A DNA stretch of 64,000 nucleotides from Parafilimonas terrae (GTDB taxonomy: Bacteria; Bacteroidota; Bacteroidia; Chitinophagales; Chitinophagaceae). The DNA lies in the NCBI RefSeq assembly GCF_900115755.1, contig NZ_FOXQ01000004.1:282324-346323 (forward strand). Direction: 5' to 3'. Shown piece by piece: positions 34,087 through 44,391 of the stretch (positions within the stretch are counted from its first letter, which is position 1; every line of letters starts with the position of its first letter). The notes beneath the pieces are model-generated. The model saw only the letters and a program-made list of their open reading frames with translations. It made no database searches and was not told the origin of the DNA. The translations under genes were made by a program, and so were the position numbers.

Positions 34087-34160
34087 GTTTGCAAATTTCT
34101 TTTTCTATTTAGCCCAAAAAATGTTTGTATGCACTTTATAGAAAGCATTCTTTATTAATT

Positions 34161-34379
34161 CGATTCTTTTCCTGAAAGACCCAATCCTTTTTCTCAATAA
34201 TCCAATCCTTTTTCTGAAAGATCCAATCCTTTTTCTGAAAGATCCAATCCTTTTTCTGAAAGATCAAATCCTTTTTCCCAATAATTCAATCCTTTTTCTG
34301 AAAGATCAAATCCTTTTTCTCAATAATTCAATCCTTTTTCTGAAAGATCAAATCCTTTTTACCGATAATCCAATCCTGG
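34161..34379. repeat. 21-bp tandem repeat array, about ten units
   Basis: Ten units of 21 bp, plus a 9-base partial, fill the spacer. Type A is CAATCCTTTTTCTGAAAGAT plus C; type B ends in CAATAATT or CAATAATC instead. Reading from 34182 the order is B A A A B A B A B-like, with a degenerate A at 34161. The later part is a 42-bp higher-order repeat. Only one plus-strand frame is open throughout, and it has no ATG in the array. The array lies upstream of ribE and immediately after the PBP1A stop codon. Confidence 0.85.
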
Positions 34380-34380
34380 T

Positions 34381-36837
34381 TTACTGCGGTTTTTTGGGCA
34401 TTACCGCTTTTGGCCTTGCTGTATCGGCAGGTGGTTTGCTGGCCGGGTTTTTATTTTTACCGGTTGCCGGGTTTACGTTTTCACCGGTGGGCGATTTCTC
34501 ATTATCATATAAATCCTGCGTATTGCTTTCGGGCGCAATATTTTCAGGGTTGGTATTATCGTAGCCCTGCTCGTAGTCAGACGACTGGCCGGTGCCCGTA
34601 TTATCGCCCTGTGCGCCTAAATCCATCTGGCTGTTATTGATGTAATCATAACTTGGTTCGTTCAGGTTCACATCAGGTTTGGCAAATCCTGCCGTATCTG
34701 AATAAGGGAGCGTTTTATCTTTTTCCACTTTATTATAAAAATAACCCCAAACAGGTAAAGCCGCAGAAGCGCCCTGGCCGTTTGTCGTGCTGCTGAAACG
34801 GATAAACCTGTCGTCGCAACCCGACCAAACACCGCAAAGTAACTGTGGCGTATAACCAATAAACCAGGCATCACTGTTATCATTAGTGGTACCGGTTTTA
34901 CCGGCGATAGCGCCTTTTACGCCATAACTCCACATCCTTCGCCCCGTACCTGCTTTTACCACGTTCTCCATCATGCTGATAACGAAATAAGCGGTAACAT
35001 CGCTTATAACTTCTTTACGCTGCGAAGTGCGTGTTTCCAATACATTGCCGTTTTTATCTTCAATACGGGTAATATACATTGGCTGCACGTTAAAGCCTCT
35101 CCCGGGAAACATGCTGTATGCCTGCAGCATTTCATATAAAGAAATTTCGCAGGAGCCTAATGCAATGGACGGATAGGGCTCAATTTTAGCCTTTACATTA
35201 CAGTTCTTTAAAAACGATACAAAACGCTGAGCGCCCTGGTTGTCTTTATCTCCGCCCAACTGTTTCATAATGTAAGCAGTGGCGCAGTTACGGCTCCAGG
35301 TGAGGGCCGACATCATCGGCATTGTATTGCCGGTACAGGAAGCCGCCGTTGCAGGCACCATGCCATACTGGCCAAAACTTTGCTGCTGGTCAACCACCAT
35401 AGTATTAGGCGTAAAGCCTGCTTCTTCAATGGCCAGGCTGTACAGTAATGGCTTTATAGTTGAACCAACCTGCCTGCGCGTGTTGATGTTTACATGGTCG
35501 AATTTAAAATTCTTGAAATCAATACCGCCCACCCAGGCTTTAATATGGCCGCTTAACGGGTCCATCGACATGAAGCCGCATTCCAGCATCTGCCTTGAAT
35601 ATTTAATGGAATCATAAGGCGTCATCACGGTATCTTTTTCACGGTTATTGTTCCAGGCAAATACTTTCATGCTTGTTTTTTCCTGGAATGATTTGCGGAT
35701 ATCTGCTTCAGAAAGGCCGGCTTCCTTTGAATTTCTCCAGCGGTCGCTGGCTTTCATGGCTGCTTCCAGCACATTTTCATGCCCTTTCCACACCGATCCT
35801 GTTTTTATATCCCTCTGTGAATTGAGGATTTTCTGCATATACGCCATGTGCTTAGCCACGGCTTCCTCAGCATAGATTTGCATTTTGGGATTGATGGTTG
35901 TATATATTTTCAAACCATCGAGGTACAGGTTATAATTCTCGCCGTTAGGTTTTGTATGCGTTTTGCACCATCTCTTCATTTCCTCGCCCAGAATCATCCT
36001 GAAATAAGGCGCCAGGCCTGTATTTTCATTCAGCTTCCTATAATTAAGTACGATAGGTTTTGCCGTTAATGCATTGGCCTGCGTTTGTGTAATAAAATTA
36101 CTGTTCACCATTTTATTAATGATGAAATCCCTTCTTTCTTTTGCCCTTGCCGGGTATAAACGCGGATTATAAGCAGTGGGTGCATTTACCATTCCTATTA
36201 AAGTGGCTGCTTCTTCAATGGTGAGCCTGTCGGGTTCTTTTTGAAAGAATGTTTTGGCCGCATTGCGGATACCATAAATATTATCGCTGAACGGAACGGT
36301 GTTGAGATATAAAGTAATAATTTCTTCTTTGGTGAAATTGCGCTCAAGCTTTATGGCAATAATACCTTCCTTTATTTTTTGCGGGATCCTGGTGAATATA
36401 TTGCTGTTTTGCCAGTTACTGGTAAAAAGGTTTTTTGCGGTTTGCATGGTAATGGTGCTGCCGCCGCCCTGGCTGCCTAATAAAAAAACAGCACGCGCCA
36501 CAGATTTGGGGTCAATGCCACTGTGCTCATAAAAACGTTCGTCTTCTGTTGCCACCAAGGCTTCTACCGCATATTTACTGATGTCGGCATATTTTACATT
36601 TATCCTGTCCTGTATTAAATATTTGCCCATCAGGGTACCATCATCTGCAAACACCTGGCTGGCAAGTGATGCCGAAGGGTTTTGCAATTCTTCAATTGAT
36701 GGCATTTTGCCCAGCAGGCCAAAATCTGCCGCTACAATCAATAGCACACCTAATACGATGCCTATAAAAAATACCCTCCATAAAACTTTTACAGATGTTT
36801 TTATCCCTGATGTTTTCTTTTTTGCATTCCTGCCCAT
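34381..36837 (-). CDS. Penicillin-binding protein 1A, bifunctional
   Basis: An 818-residue class A PBP. A membrane anchor is at residues 18-37. The glycosyltransferase domain follows (ATEDERFYEHSGIDP with Glu 98; GGSTITMQTAKNLF), then the transpeptidase domain with GSTIKP (Ser 459), SRNCAT and KTGTTN motifs. The last 110 residues are a low-complexity Asn/Pro/Lys-rich tail. It polymerises and cross-links peptidoglycan in the periplasm. It starts nine bases after the sprE-like gene ends, so the two share an operon. Confidence 0.93.
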   Translation of the reverse strand: MGRNAKKKTSGIKTSVKVLWRVFFIGIVLGVLLIVAADFGLLGKMPSIEELQNPSASLASQVFADDGTLMGKYLIQDRINVKYADISKYAVEALVATEDERFYEHSGIDPKSVARAVFLLGSQGGGSTITMQTAKNLFTSNWQNSNIFTRIPQKIKEGIIAIKLERNFTKEEIITLYLNTVPFSDNIYGIRNAAKTFFQKEPDRLTIEEAATLIGMVNAPTAYNPRLYPARAKERRDFIINKMVNSNFITQTQANALTAKPIVLNYRKLNENTGLAPYFRMILGEEMKRWCKTHTKPNGENYNLYLDGLKIYTTINPKMQIYAEEAVAKHMAYMQKILNSQRDIKTGSVWKGHENVLEAAMKASDRWRNSKEAGLSEADIRKSFQEKTSMKVFAWNNNREKDTVMTPYDSIKYSRQMLECGFMSMDPLSGHIKAWVGGIDFKNFKFDHVNINTRRQVGSTIKPLLYSLAIEEAGFTPNTMVVDQQQSFGQYGMVPATAASCTGNTMPMMSALTWSRNCATAYIMKQLGGDKDNQGAQRFVSFLKNCNVKAKIEPYPSIALGSCEISLYEMLQAYSMFPGRGFNVQPMYITRIEDKNGNVLETRTSQRKEVISDVTAYFVISMMENVVKAGTGRRMWSYGVKGAIAGKTGTTNDNSDAWFIGYTPQLLCGVWSGCDDRFIRFSSTTNGQGASAALPVWGYFYNKVEKDKTLPYSDTAGFAKPDVNLNEPSYDYINNSQMDLGAQGDNTGTGQSSDYEQGYDNTNPENIAPESNTQDLYDNEKSPTGENVNPATGKNKNPASKPPADTARPKAVMPKKPQ

Positions 36838-36845
36838 AACTGAAA

Positions 36846-39818
36846 TTAAAATTTGCCCGGTAAAACTTTCTCCAGCATTTCCCTGTAACCGGTTAAATCT
36901 TTAGTGTCGTTTAAAATATCAAGATTAGACTGACTTATAATTGTAAAGCTATACTTTTCGGGTTTTAACCAGGGAATAATTGAAGCCGGCGCTTTAGGTT
37001 TAACTTTTTCTGAATAAATAAGCGCTTCTGCCGCATCACTGAAAGGCCCTAAAAGCACAATACTCAACGAATCACTGATTTTTGAAGAACTGATATTTAT
37101 TTTCTGATTATAGAAATTTATCTGGTTATAACGGTTAAATGCATTGCGGGTTTCATTGGCATAAACCGGGTCAACCTTATTTAAAATAATACCTACAAAC
37201 TGCTGATCTGAAGCGTTGAAAACATAAGAATTCACCGCAGCTTTCATTTCCTTTGCAGAGTCAACAATTGTTTTTGCAACCTGTCCTTGTTTTTCAATTA
37301 CAGAATCTGCTTTCAGTTCCTTCTTCTCCTCCACCCTGTCCACTTTGTTTAAAGTTACAACACGGGATGGCTCATCTTCCGGTAAGCGGGTTACCTGCAG
37401 GTTAGTAAGATAATTCTCAATTTCCGGGCGCCTGCGCAAAACATCAATCATCGTTTCAGCCTTCTTTGCCAGTGGCGTGCTGCCAAACTGGGTAGTTAAT
37501 GAAGTGAGCGTTTCAATGGCCGTGCTGTCTTCCCTTTTCGATATATAATAAATTGACTCTATAAAGAGCAGTTGGGGCGTCCAGTGGGAGTTGCCATACG
37601 AACTATCAGCAACGGCTTTTGCCGCTTTGGCTTCATCAAATTTGCCCTCTATAAAAAGATTATAAATCCGCTCATATTCTTCTGTGGCCGGGTCTTTTTC
37701 CGTTGCCCTTTTAGATTTTTTCAGGCTATTAAGAATAGCGGTAAACTTCCCGTCTTTATACTTTGTGCGCAGAACGGAGGCCACCGAATCAGCAGAGGCT
37801 TTCCTGCCCAGTTTATTGTAGCAATAATGCAGGTTAAGCAATGCTTCTTCAGTATGTGCATCGTCAGGGAAACGCGTAAGGAGGCTGTCGTAAGCATTAA
37901 TAGCTGCATTATAATCTTCCAGGTCGTCCTGGAATTTTTTACCATTGTTGAAAAAGCCTTCCGCAATTTTGTTGTTTGATTCTTTCAGCTTTTCTTCTGT
38001 CAAAGGCAGGTAGGACATTAAAACATCATACGAAATCTGCCCGTTCATAATATTATCCTTAATAGATATTCCGGCATTAAGCATTGGATCGCCTAACGGT
38101 GAATCAACCATATCTGTATCATTGCCATCGGGATTGCCCTGGGAGGCAGCGGCAATTTGTTTTGATACGGCATCAATCCTTCTCCAGTTATCAACATCGG
38201 GCCGGTTGCCCCAGGCAGAACGGAAACCCGCATAGCCGCTGCTTTTTAAAGTATTATTATTAAAATACCAGTCGCCTTTGGCCGACGCCTGCGCCGCAAA
38301 CAAATCATTTGCCGCTGTATTATTATTGTTGCCAGTGAGCTGAACCGCAGGGTTTATAAATACAGAACTATCTTCATCTTTCAATCCCTGCGCCCTTCTT
38401 AGCTGACGAACTGTTTTTTTAATTAAAGCAGCCCTTGCTGCTTCAGGCATACGCGCAACCGCCTGTAAGCTGTCCTCGGTATTAATAATCGTTACATTGG
38501 CGGCTATTACCTGCAAAGCAGCAAGCCTTGCGGTTAATCTTGCCTCGTCTTCGGCATTAGCAAGATTGCCTGCATCTACGCTGTCGTAAGCTGCTTTGGC
38601 AAGAAGGTAATCGGGACGTGCATATTCGAGATCGCCCAGCAACATAAAGCTGCGGCTGTGCTGCGTGGGATTATTTACATTGTATTTGATGCTTTTTTTG
38701 GCAAACTGGTATGCCTGCTCATAATTATTGTTTTGCATTAACACCTGCGCCGCAGTATAATAGATCAAGTCGCGGTAAGCCACATACCTGTCTTTTTTGG
38801 CAAGTTTCAGCAAACTTGTAATTTTTTTATCTGCTGCATCAGATGAATCTCCGGCGGCATTTATGGCATTCAGGCTTGCATAAACAGCCATGTAAGGATC
38901 AACGGTATGATCTGCGCTCCTGGTAAAATAATCTTCCGCTTCTTTCTTTAATCCTGCTGCCATGAATAATTGCGCTGTTAAATATTCACGCCTGGCTTTA
39001 TCCGGCTTGCCATCGTCCATACTGGTTGCTTCGCTTAAGTGGTAGGCAGCGCTGTCATAAGCACCGGATTTATAAAAAAGATAACCGATTGTTTCATGCA
39101 GTAATGGCCGCAGGCGTTCGGGAAAATGCGGATCATACCGCAGCATTTCGAGGATGGCAGATGCCTCGTGCGGCTTGTCTTCTTCAATATAATTTTTCGC
39201 TATCCAAACAATATCTTCATTCCTTTTTGGCTGCGGGCTCAGCAGCTTTTTCTTTTCTTTTGTGGCGATAGAAAATTCAGTTCCTGTTTCGTTGCTTCCA
39301 ACCGGGATGTCATAGCCTTCATCTTTTGGTGCAAAAGCATAGTTCAAATATGCAAAAACCCGTTCTGCCGAATCAAAATTTTTGCGTAGGTAATAAGCCC
39401 TGCCCATTAAAAGATAGAGGTCATCCACCCAATCATTCCGCAGGTCGTGCAGTAAAATACCGGCATTGCATTTATAAATTATTGTATCTATATCATTATC
39501 GGCAGCCGTTGCATCAAGAGAATAATTGTAATAAGGAAGAAGCTTTGTATAATCGTCTTTAAAACCCTGTTTTGCCCTTTCAACAATTTCATTTAAGCGC
39601 TCGTTGGCATTAAAAACATAGTTATAATGTGTAATGGTATTCTGGTAGAATTTTTTTACAGCGCCTATTTTACCATCCGTTGTTTTTTCAGAACCCAGCG
39701 TACGGCTTGCATACTTCTCAGGTTTCTTTAAATCCACAGTGGTGCCCGGTTGCGCATTTGCACTAAAATGCACATGCATTATCAAAACATATAATAATAA
39801 ACAACGGGCAAATTGCAT
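36846..39818 (-). CDS. sprE: Type IX secretion system protein SprE/PorW-like
   Basis: A 990-residue exported TPR-rich protein. The N-terminus has a signal peptide ending HFSANAQ. KKFYQNTITHYNYVFNANER (residues 55-74) is the SprE/PorW hallmark. Helical repeats run through the middle, and a C-terminal domain (about 865-980) carries FVGIILNKVDPVYANETRNA. SprE/PorW is a periplasmic component needed for T9SS secretion and gliding. The family protein is often a lipoprotein; here I see no lipobox cysteine, a point to check. It is co-transcribed with the PBP1A gene. Confidence 0.82.
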   Translation of the reverse strand: MQFARCLLLYVLIMHVHFSANAQPGTTVDLKKPEKYASRTLGSEKTTDGKIGAVKKFYQNTITHYNYVFNANERLNEIVERAKQGFKDDYTKLLPYYNYSLDATAADNDIDTIIYKCNAGILLHDLRNDWVDDLYLLMGRAYYLRKNFDSAERVFAYLNYAFAPKDEGYDIPVGSNETGTEFSIATKEKKKLLSPQPKRNEDIVWIAKNYIEEDKPHEASAILEMLRYDPHFPERLRPLLHETIGYLFYKSGAYDSAAYHLSEATSMDDGKPDKARREYLTAQLFMAAGLKKEAEDYFTRSADHTVDPYMAVYASLNAINAAGDSSDAADKKITSLLKLAKKDRYVAYRDLIYYTAAQVLMQNNNYEQAYQFAKKSIKYNVNNPTQHSRSFMLLGDLEYARPDYLLAKAAYDSVDAGNLANAEDEARLTARLAALQVIAANVTIINTEDSLQAVARMPEAARAALIKKTVRQLRRAQGLKDEDSSVFINPAVQLTGNNNNTAANDLFAAQASAKGDWYFNNNTLKSSGYAGFRSAWGNRPDVDNWRRIDAVSKQIAAASQGNPDGNDTDMVDSPLGDPMLNAGISIKDNIMNGQISYDVLMSYLPLTEEKLKESNNKIAEGFFNNGKKFQDDLEDYNAAINAYDSLLTRFPDDAHTEEALLNLHYCYNKLGRKASADSVASVLRTKYKDGKFTAILNSLKKSKRATEKDPATEEYERIYNLFIEGKFDEAKAAKAVADSSYGNSHWTPQLLFIESIYYISKREDSTAIETLTSLTTQFGSTPLAKKAETMIDVLRRRPEIENYLTNLQVTRLPEDEPSRVVTLNKVDRVEEKKELKADSVIEKQGQVAKTIVDSAKEMKAAVNSYVFNASDQQFVGIILNKVDPVYANETRNAFNRYNQINFYNQKINISSSKISDSLSIVLLGPFSDAAEALIYSEKVKPKAPASIIPWLKPEKYSFTIISQSNLDILNDTKDLTGYREMLEKVLPGKF

Positions 39819-39934
39819 GCGGCAAATATTCTAATTATTAACTGAATAAAGGCTGAAATTATTTTAAAATTTACAGTATTCTTAGTAAACGTTTTGCAGC
39901 CGGGAAGATTGCTTTTGCTGCAATAACAATATCA

Positions 39935-40867
39935 TTAAACAGGCACTACCATTACTTTCCTGTTCTTTTTTAATTTGTCGGGCACAGCCAGTAAAATTTC
40001 TTTTTTTAACTCATCAATGAGACGGCGTTTTGAATAGTCGCGGTGCGTGACAATACTTACTTCCCTCACCGGCACAGGCGCTTTAAAATAACGCAGGTGG
40101 TTTTTTTGGGCAGCCGTCATATCAAGTGTGGCCAGTTCAGGTAAAATAGTGATGCCGTCGTTCAGTTCAACCATGCGGCGCAGGGTTTCAAAACTGCCGG
40201 CTTCATATTCAAAATGCGAATGTGTTTTTGATTTTTGCAGTTCGCACAACTGCACCATCTGCGAACGAAAACAATGTCCTTCCTGCAACAATAATAATTT
40301 GTCGGGATCAATATCTTTCGGCAACAGATATGTCTTTTTATAAACAGCATTATTCTTTGAAACATAAGCCAGCATTTCTTCATAAAACAACACGTCTTCC
40401 TTAATGCCGGTTTCGTTTAAAGGCGTAACAAGAATGCCTGCATCAATTTTACCCTGGCGAAGGCTGGCGATGATATTGTTTGTTGTTAATTCATTTACCA
40501 CCAGTTTTATCTGCTCATGTTTTTTGGTGAAGGATGGAATGAATAAAGGCAGCAGGTAAGGTGCCAGTGTTGGAATAATGCCCAGCTTTAATTCTCCTTT
40601 TACAAGATCTTTTTTAGCATTGATCATTTCATTCAATGCATCTCTTTCGGCTAAAATCTTTTTTGCGTGTTCAATTATTTCAACGCCCGGATCTGTAGGC
40701 AAAACCGGCTGTTTGCTGCGGTCGAAAATTTTCACGCCTAATTCTTCTTCCAGTTTCTGCACCTGCATGCTAAGTGTTGGCTGCGTGATAAAGCATTGTG
40801 CAGCAGCATCGGCAAAATGACGATGCGTATCTAAAGCAACTATATATTCAAGTTGGGTAAATGTCAT
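39935..40867 (-). CDS. oxyR: LysR family hydrogen peroxide regulator OxyR
   Basis: A 310-residue LysR regulator. The winged helix is residues 1-60 (FTQLEYIVALDTHRHFADAA, TQPTLSMQVQKLEEELG). The effector domain has EGHCFRSQMVQLCEL, with Cys 199 and Cys 208 at exactly the positions that form the peroxide-sensing disulfide in E. coli OxyR. It should therefore activate peroxide-defence genes. No catalase or peroxiredoxin gene is adjacent. The ATG at 40867 matches the usual MTFTQLEY start. Confidence 0.9.
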   Translation of the reverse strand: MTFTQLEYIVALDTHRHFADAAAQCFITQPTLSMQVQKLEEELGVKIFDRSKQPVLPTDPGVEIIEHAKKILAERDALNEMINAKKDLVKGELKLGIIPTLAPYLLPLFIPSFTKKHEQIKLVVNELTTNNIIASLRQGKIDAGILVTPLNETGIKEDVLFYEEMLAYVSKNNAVYKKTYLLPKDIDPDKLLLLQEGHCFRSQMVQLCELQKSKTHSHFEYEAGSFETLRRMVELNDGITILPELATLDMTAAQKNHLRYFKAPVPVREVSIVTHRDYSKRRLIDELKKEILLAVPDKLKKNRKVMVVPV

Positions 40868-41057
40868 TATAGTGAGTTGTGAGCAGTGAATAGTGAGTGA
40901 GCCAAAAGGTGTATAGCTGTTACTCTTAGCCGGCTGTCACAATTCACTGTTTAGTGCGACAGATTATAGATTCTGTCTATCAAAATGCAAAATTAATCAA
41001 TTTATACAGGGCTGAATTGATTTGCAACAGATACACAGATATTAGTAACTAAATAAT
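40868..41057. other. Spacer with GTGAG-type short repeats
   Basis: The region upstream of oxyR contains GTGAGttGTGAGcaGTGAAtaGTGAG, a low-complexity run, and a GTCACAATTCACTGT stretch. No gene or clear OxyR operator was identified. Confidence 0.4.
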
Positions 41058-43568
41058 TTATACCACGCCGCCCATTAAAGGGTCGGTAATGCTGGCTTTG
41101 CCTGTTTCCACGTGGCCGGCATATCTTCTTTCAAAAATTTTATTGTCTTTTATTTTTATACTCACATCGTACCAATTGCTGCTTTTATTAAGATTGACAG
41201 GGATAGCTAAAATTGCATTTGGCGCAAGTGTTTGCGTAATAGCTGCTGCTTTATAAGCGTTATCAATAATTTCAATGACCTGTTTTTGTGCAGACATATT
41301 TTTTATGCCCAGTTCAATATTGCCGGTTAAACCACTTGCGTTTTTTTGATAACTGCACACCACTTCAATTAAAGTATTTGCCTTATCGCCAATAAATTCC
41401 CTGTAAAAACCATTAGGCCCGTTTACACGCAAATGATAATCGCCATCAGCATTTATATTCCATTCATCGGTGATTGTATCTCCCGGCAGCACAACATAAT
41501 TACGTGGTGGCAGATCATTTAAAAGATTATACACAATAAAAGGTGCGCCGGTTGTTTTATCGCCAAACAAATCTTTTTTATTATCAAACTGAATATTGAA
41601 CACAGTGTTGTTGAGTTTGCCTTCTGCATATAACTGGTATGGAATAGCGCAGGCAGGGCGTGTGCCCTTTTCCTGTTTTGGAATGAAGGGTGAAGCAACC
41701 GCATTTGCATTTAAGGTATCTATATCAGCACGCGACAATTTTTTATAGCCCGACGGCATTGCTTTAAACTGCGCTTTATGAATACCTTCCAGGAATGGAA
41801 TCCTGTCAACAGGCGTTGGCAACGTAATGTTTTCGCCATTATATGGCCTGAAAACAGAAGTAAGATTGCCGCAAACAGCCCTTCTGAAACTATTTACTTC
41901 ATTCGAATAAATTTTCCTGCCTGTTTTATGCGAAAGAAAATGTTCCATGAATTGAATAGGTGAAGTAAGGTCGAATACTTCTGAATTAACCCAGCCGCCT
42001 CGGCTCCAGGGCGATGCTATTACAAGCGGCACCCTGAAACCCAGCCCTACCGGGCCTTCCGCCTGTTCTTTCATGCGTTTTGCATCTTCTTTCATCCAGC
42101 TTTGCTGCTTGCTTACATATTCTTCTTTTGTATTAACGGAAGCAGAAGCTTTACCGCTATTTTCTTTATATGGATTGGGCGGAACAAACGGCGGCACATG
42201 ATCGAAGTAGCCATCATTCTCATCATAGTTTAAAATGAAAATAGTCTTCTTCCACACTTCGGGGTTTTGTGTGAGTATATCAAACACTTCACTTAAATAC
42301 CATGCACCATACCAGGGCGAACCGGGATGATCGGAGAAATTGGAAGGCGCCACAATCCATGATACAGTTGGCAACTGGCCATTCTTTACATCTTCTCTTA
42401 ACTGGTACAACACATCGCCTTTTGGTATCTGCATGGTTCTTGTTGTGCCATTATCATCGTAAGTAATGGTTTCAAGGCTGCGGTAATCTGCATCGTTGCT
42501 GTTGTTGCAAAACGCTTTTTCATGCAGGTTTTTTTGCAGCGGAGAAAGCTTATCAAAGCTTTCAGCCGTGTATTTATTTATTGCATCTTTTACATAATTG
42601 TATTTGTGCTGCAGGTTTTCAAGTTTCTTCTTTAAATCAGCAAGAGATGCATCATCGGCAGGTAATTTGTTTATTGTATTCTGTAATGTTTTTATGTTTT
42701 CCGGAAGTGTATAAATGGCTTTTTGTAAATAGGCAATATGGCCTTTTGCAAAACGAATATTGAACTGTTTAAACCATTCAATAGGATTATCGGTAAAATT
42801 TGCCAGCCAGTCTTCTTCCTCACCTTCAAAACCCGTGTCTATGCTTACTTCGTTCTGGTATATTTTCCATGAAATATTGTTCTCTTCAAGATATTCGGGA
42901 AACGTTTTCCAGCCGGCCTCTTTGCCATAATCAACATCAGAATTATATACATTGGCAATTGCATTTTCATCGTGCTTTTCGCGAATGGTGCCTGTCCAGA
43001 AATGCAGGCGGTTGGGCGTGGTGCCGGTGAGCGATCCGCAGAAATGCTGATCGCATATAGTAAAAGCATCTGCCAGCGCATAATAAAAAGGAATGTCATC
43101 TCTTGTAAAATGCCCCATTGTTAAAGGCATGTTTTTACATTCCTTCCGCCCCGATCTTTTTGCATCAAGCCATTTATTATGATGCCCTTCATTTCTTGCC
43201 ATCGCCATATCGTCCCAGCTATGCGGCAAAGAACCCAGCCAGGTTATTTTGCTGTCATTTATATCAAGGCGAAAAGGCGTATAGGTTTCACCTTCAGCAT
43301 TGGTTTGCGCCCATACTTTATTTTTATCGGGGAGTGAAATGGCCCGCGGATCGTTGAAACCACGAACGCCTTGTAATGTGCCATAACAATGATCGAAAGA
43401 ACGGTTTTCCTGCATGAGGAAAACGATATGTTCTGCATCAAGATAAGTGGAACCTGCATTTGGATTGATGGCAAATGCCCGCTGGATTGATGCCGGCAAT
43501 TTGCCCGTTAAACTTATGCCGCCTGATAGCAGTGCAGCTTTTTTAAGAAACGCCCTTCTGTCTGTCAT
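41058..43568 (-). CDS. Phosphocholine-specific phospholipase C, exported
   Basis: A protein of about 836 residues when started at the ATG at 43568, giving the Tat-type leader MTDRRAFLKKAALLSGG; the upstream ATG at 43598 would bury it. It belongs to the acid phosphatase-like phospholipase C family. EHIVFLMQENRSFDHCYGTL is the metal and nucleophile region, and ILNYDENDGYFDHVPP and the PLVIASPWSRGGWVNSEVFD blocks follow. Two C-terminal beta domains (DUF756 type) are at about 640-830. It would cleave phosphatidylcholine or sphingomyelin in or outside the periplasm. It stands alone; phosphate control is possible but no box was seen. Confidence 0.9.
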   Translation of the reverse strand: MTDRRAFLKKAALLSGGISLTGKLPASIQRAFAINPNAGSTYLDAEHIVFLMQENRSFDHCYGTLQGVRGFNDPRAISLPDKNKVWAQTNAEGETYTPFRLDINDSKITWLGSLPHSWDDMAMARNEGHHNKWLDAKRSGRKECKNMPLTMGHFTRDDIPFYYALADAFTICDQHFCGSLTGTTPNRLHFWTGTIREKHDENAIANVYNSDVDYGKEAGWKTFPEYLEENNISWKIYQNEVSIDTGFEGEEEDWLANFTDNPIEWFKQFNIRFAKGHIAYLQKAIYTLPENIKTLQNTINKLPADDASLADLKKKLENLQHKYNYVKDAINKYTAESFDKLSPLQKNLHEKAFCNNSNDADYRSLETITYDDNGTTRTMQIPKGDVLYQLREDVKNGQLPTVSWIVAPSNFSDHPGSPWYGAWYLSEVFDILTQNPEVWKKTIFILNYDENDGYFDHVPPFVPPNPYKENSGKASASVNTKEEYVSKQQSWMKEDAKRMKEQAEGPVGLGFRVPLVIASPWSRGGWVNSEVFDLTSPIQFMEHFLSHKTGRKIYSNEVNSFRRAVCGNLTSVFRPYNGENITLPTPVDRIPFLEGIHKAQFKAMPSGYKKLSRADIDTLNANAVASPFIPKQEKGTRPACAIPYQLYAEGKLNNTVFNIQFDNKKDLFGDKTTGAPFIVYNLLNDLPPRNYVVLPGDTITDEWNINADGDYHLRVNGPNGFYREFIGDKANTLIEVVCSYQKNASGLTGNIELGIKNMSAQKQVIEIIDNAYKAAAITQTLAPNAILAIPVNLNKSSNWYDVSIKIKDNKIFERRYAGHVETGKASITDPLMGGVV

Positions 43569-43731
43569 AGTTATAAATAATGGCAGTGTTTGTAACAAGC
43601 CAAACGTAAAAAATAAATGACAAAAACAAGATATACTTAATAATTAAATAACAAAAAGCCCTTATTGTGATTTAGCGAAATAGTTTTCTAAAATTATATT
43701 TTGTTCATCATCTTCGGGTTAGCTTTAAACT

Positions 43732-44325
43732 ATGAATCATTTTCCTTTCTCAACATACTTAACCACTAATACCGGGCTTGAAGCAGAAGCAGTAAATGAT
43801 ATTATAGCTAATCAAAAAAAGCAGCACGTTGAAAAAGGCAAATTTCTTTTGCGGGAAGGCGAAATATGCAGCCAATCTTTTTATGTTGAAAAAGGTTTGC
43901 TGCGCTATTATTCAATAGATAATAAGGGCAAAGAGCATATTATACAGTTTGCCCCGGAAGGCTGGTTTGTTGGCGACAGGGAAAGCCAGTTTTTTAACAG
44001 GCCATCGCAATTTTTCATACAGGCGCTTGAAGACAGTGATGTAGCGATGATTGATGAGCAACTGATCTGCACCATTTCAAATGCAGATGAAGCATTTGGC
44101 TTATTCACCAACCATTTGCTGCATAACCATATACGCCAGTTGCAGCACAGGATAAATATGCTGCTCGGTGCAACAGCAGAAGAACGTTATCTTGATTTCA
44201 TAAAAATTTACCCCGATATATTACTGCGGGTGCCGCAAATACTGGTGGCTTCTTATCTTGGCATTACACCCGAAAGTTTAAGCAGGGTACGTAAAGACCT
44301 TGCCGCTAAAAATTTTAAAATATAA
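43732..44325 (+). CDS. Crp/Fnr family transcriptional regulator
   Basis: A 197-residue regulator. The cyclic-nucleotide-binding-like domain covers residues 25-115 (GKFLLREGEICSQSFYVEKG, FAPEGWFVGDRES) and the winged helix 145-195 (VPQILVASYLGITPESLSRV, RKDLAAK). No cysteine cluster for an iron-sulfur sensor is present. Divergent from the phospholipase gene and followed by pruA in the same direction 90 bases later, it could control either. ATG at 43732. Confidence 0.9.
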   Translation: MNHFPFSTYLTTNTGLEAEAVNDIIANQKKQHVEKGKFLLREGEICSQSFYVEKGLLRYYSIDNKGKEHIIQFAPEGWFVGDRESQFFNRPSQFFIQALEDSDVAMIDEQLICTISNADEAFGLFTNHLLHNHIRQLQHRINMLLGATAEERYLDFIKIYPDILLRVPQILVASYLGITPESLSRVRKDLAAKNFKI

Positions 44326-44391
44326 TATTATCCGGATCAATTTTTAACAGCAGTGCAAACGATAGCGTTAAATAAAGCAAGCCGCTTGCTT

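Noticed and set aside
34161..34379. CRISPR array
   Set aside because: Units are 21 bp and directly tandem, with no unique spacers between them, and no cas genes are present.
43569..43598. Longer N-terminus for the phospholipase C (start at 43598)
   Set aside because: It would place ten residues before the twin-arginine leader. The ATG at 43568 gives a standard leader.
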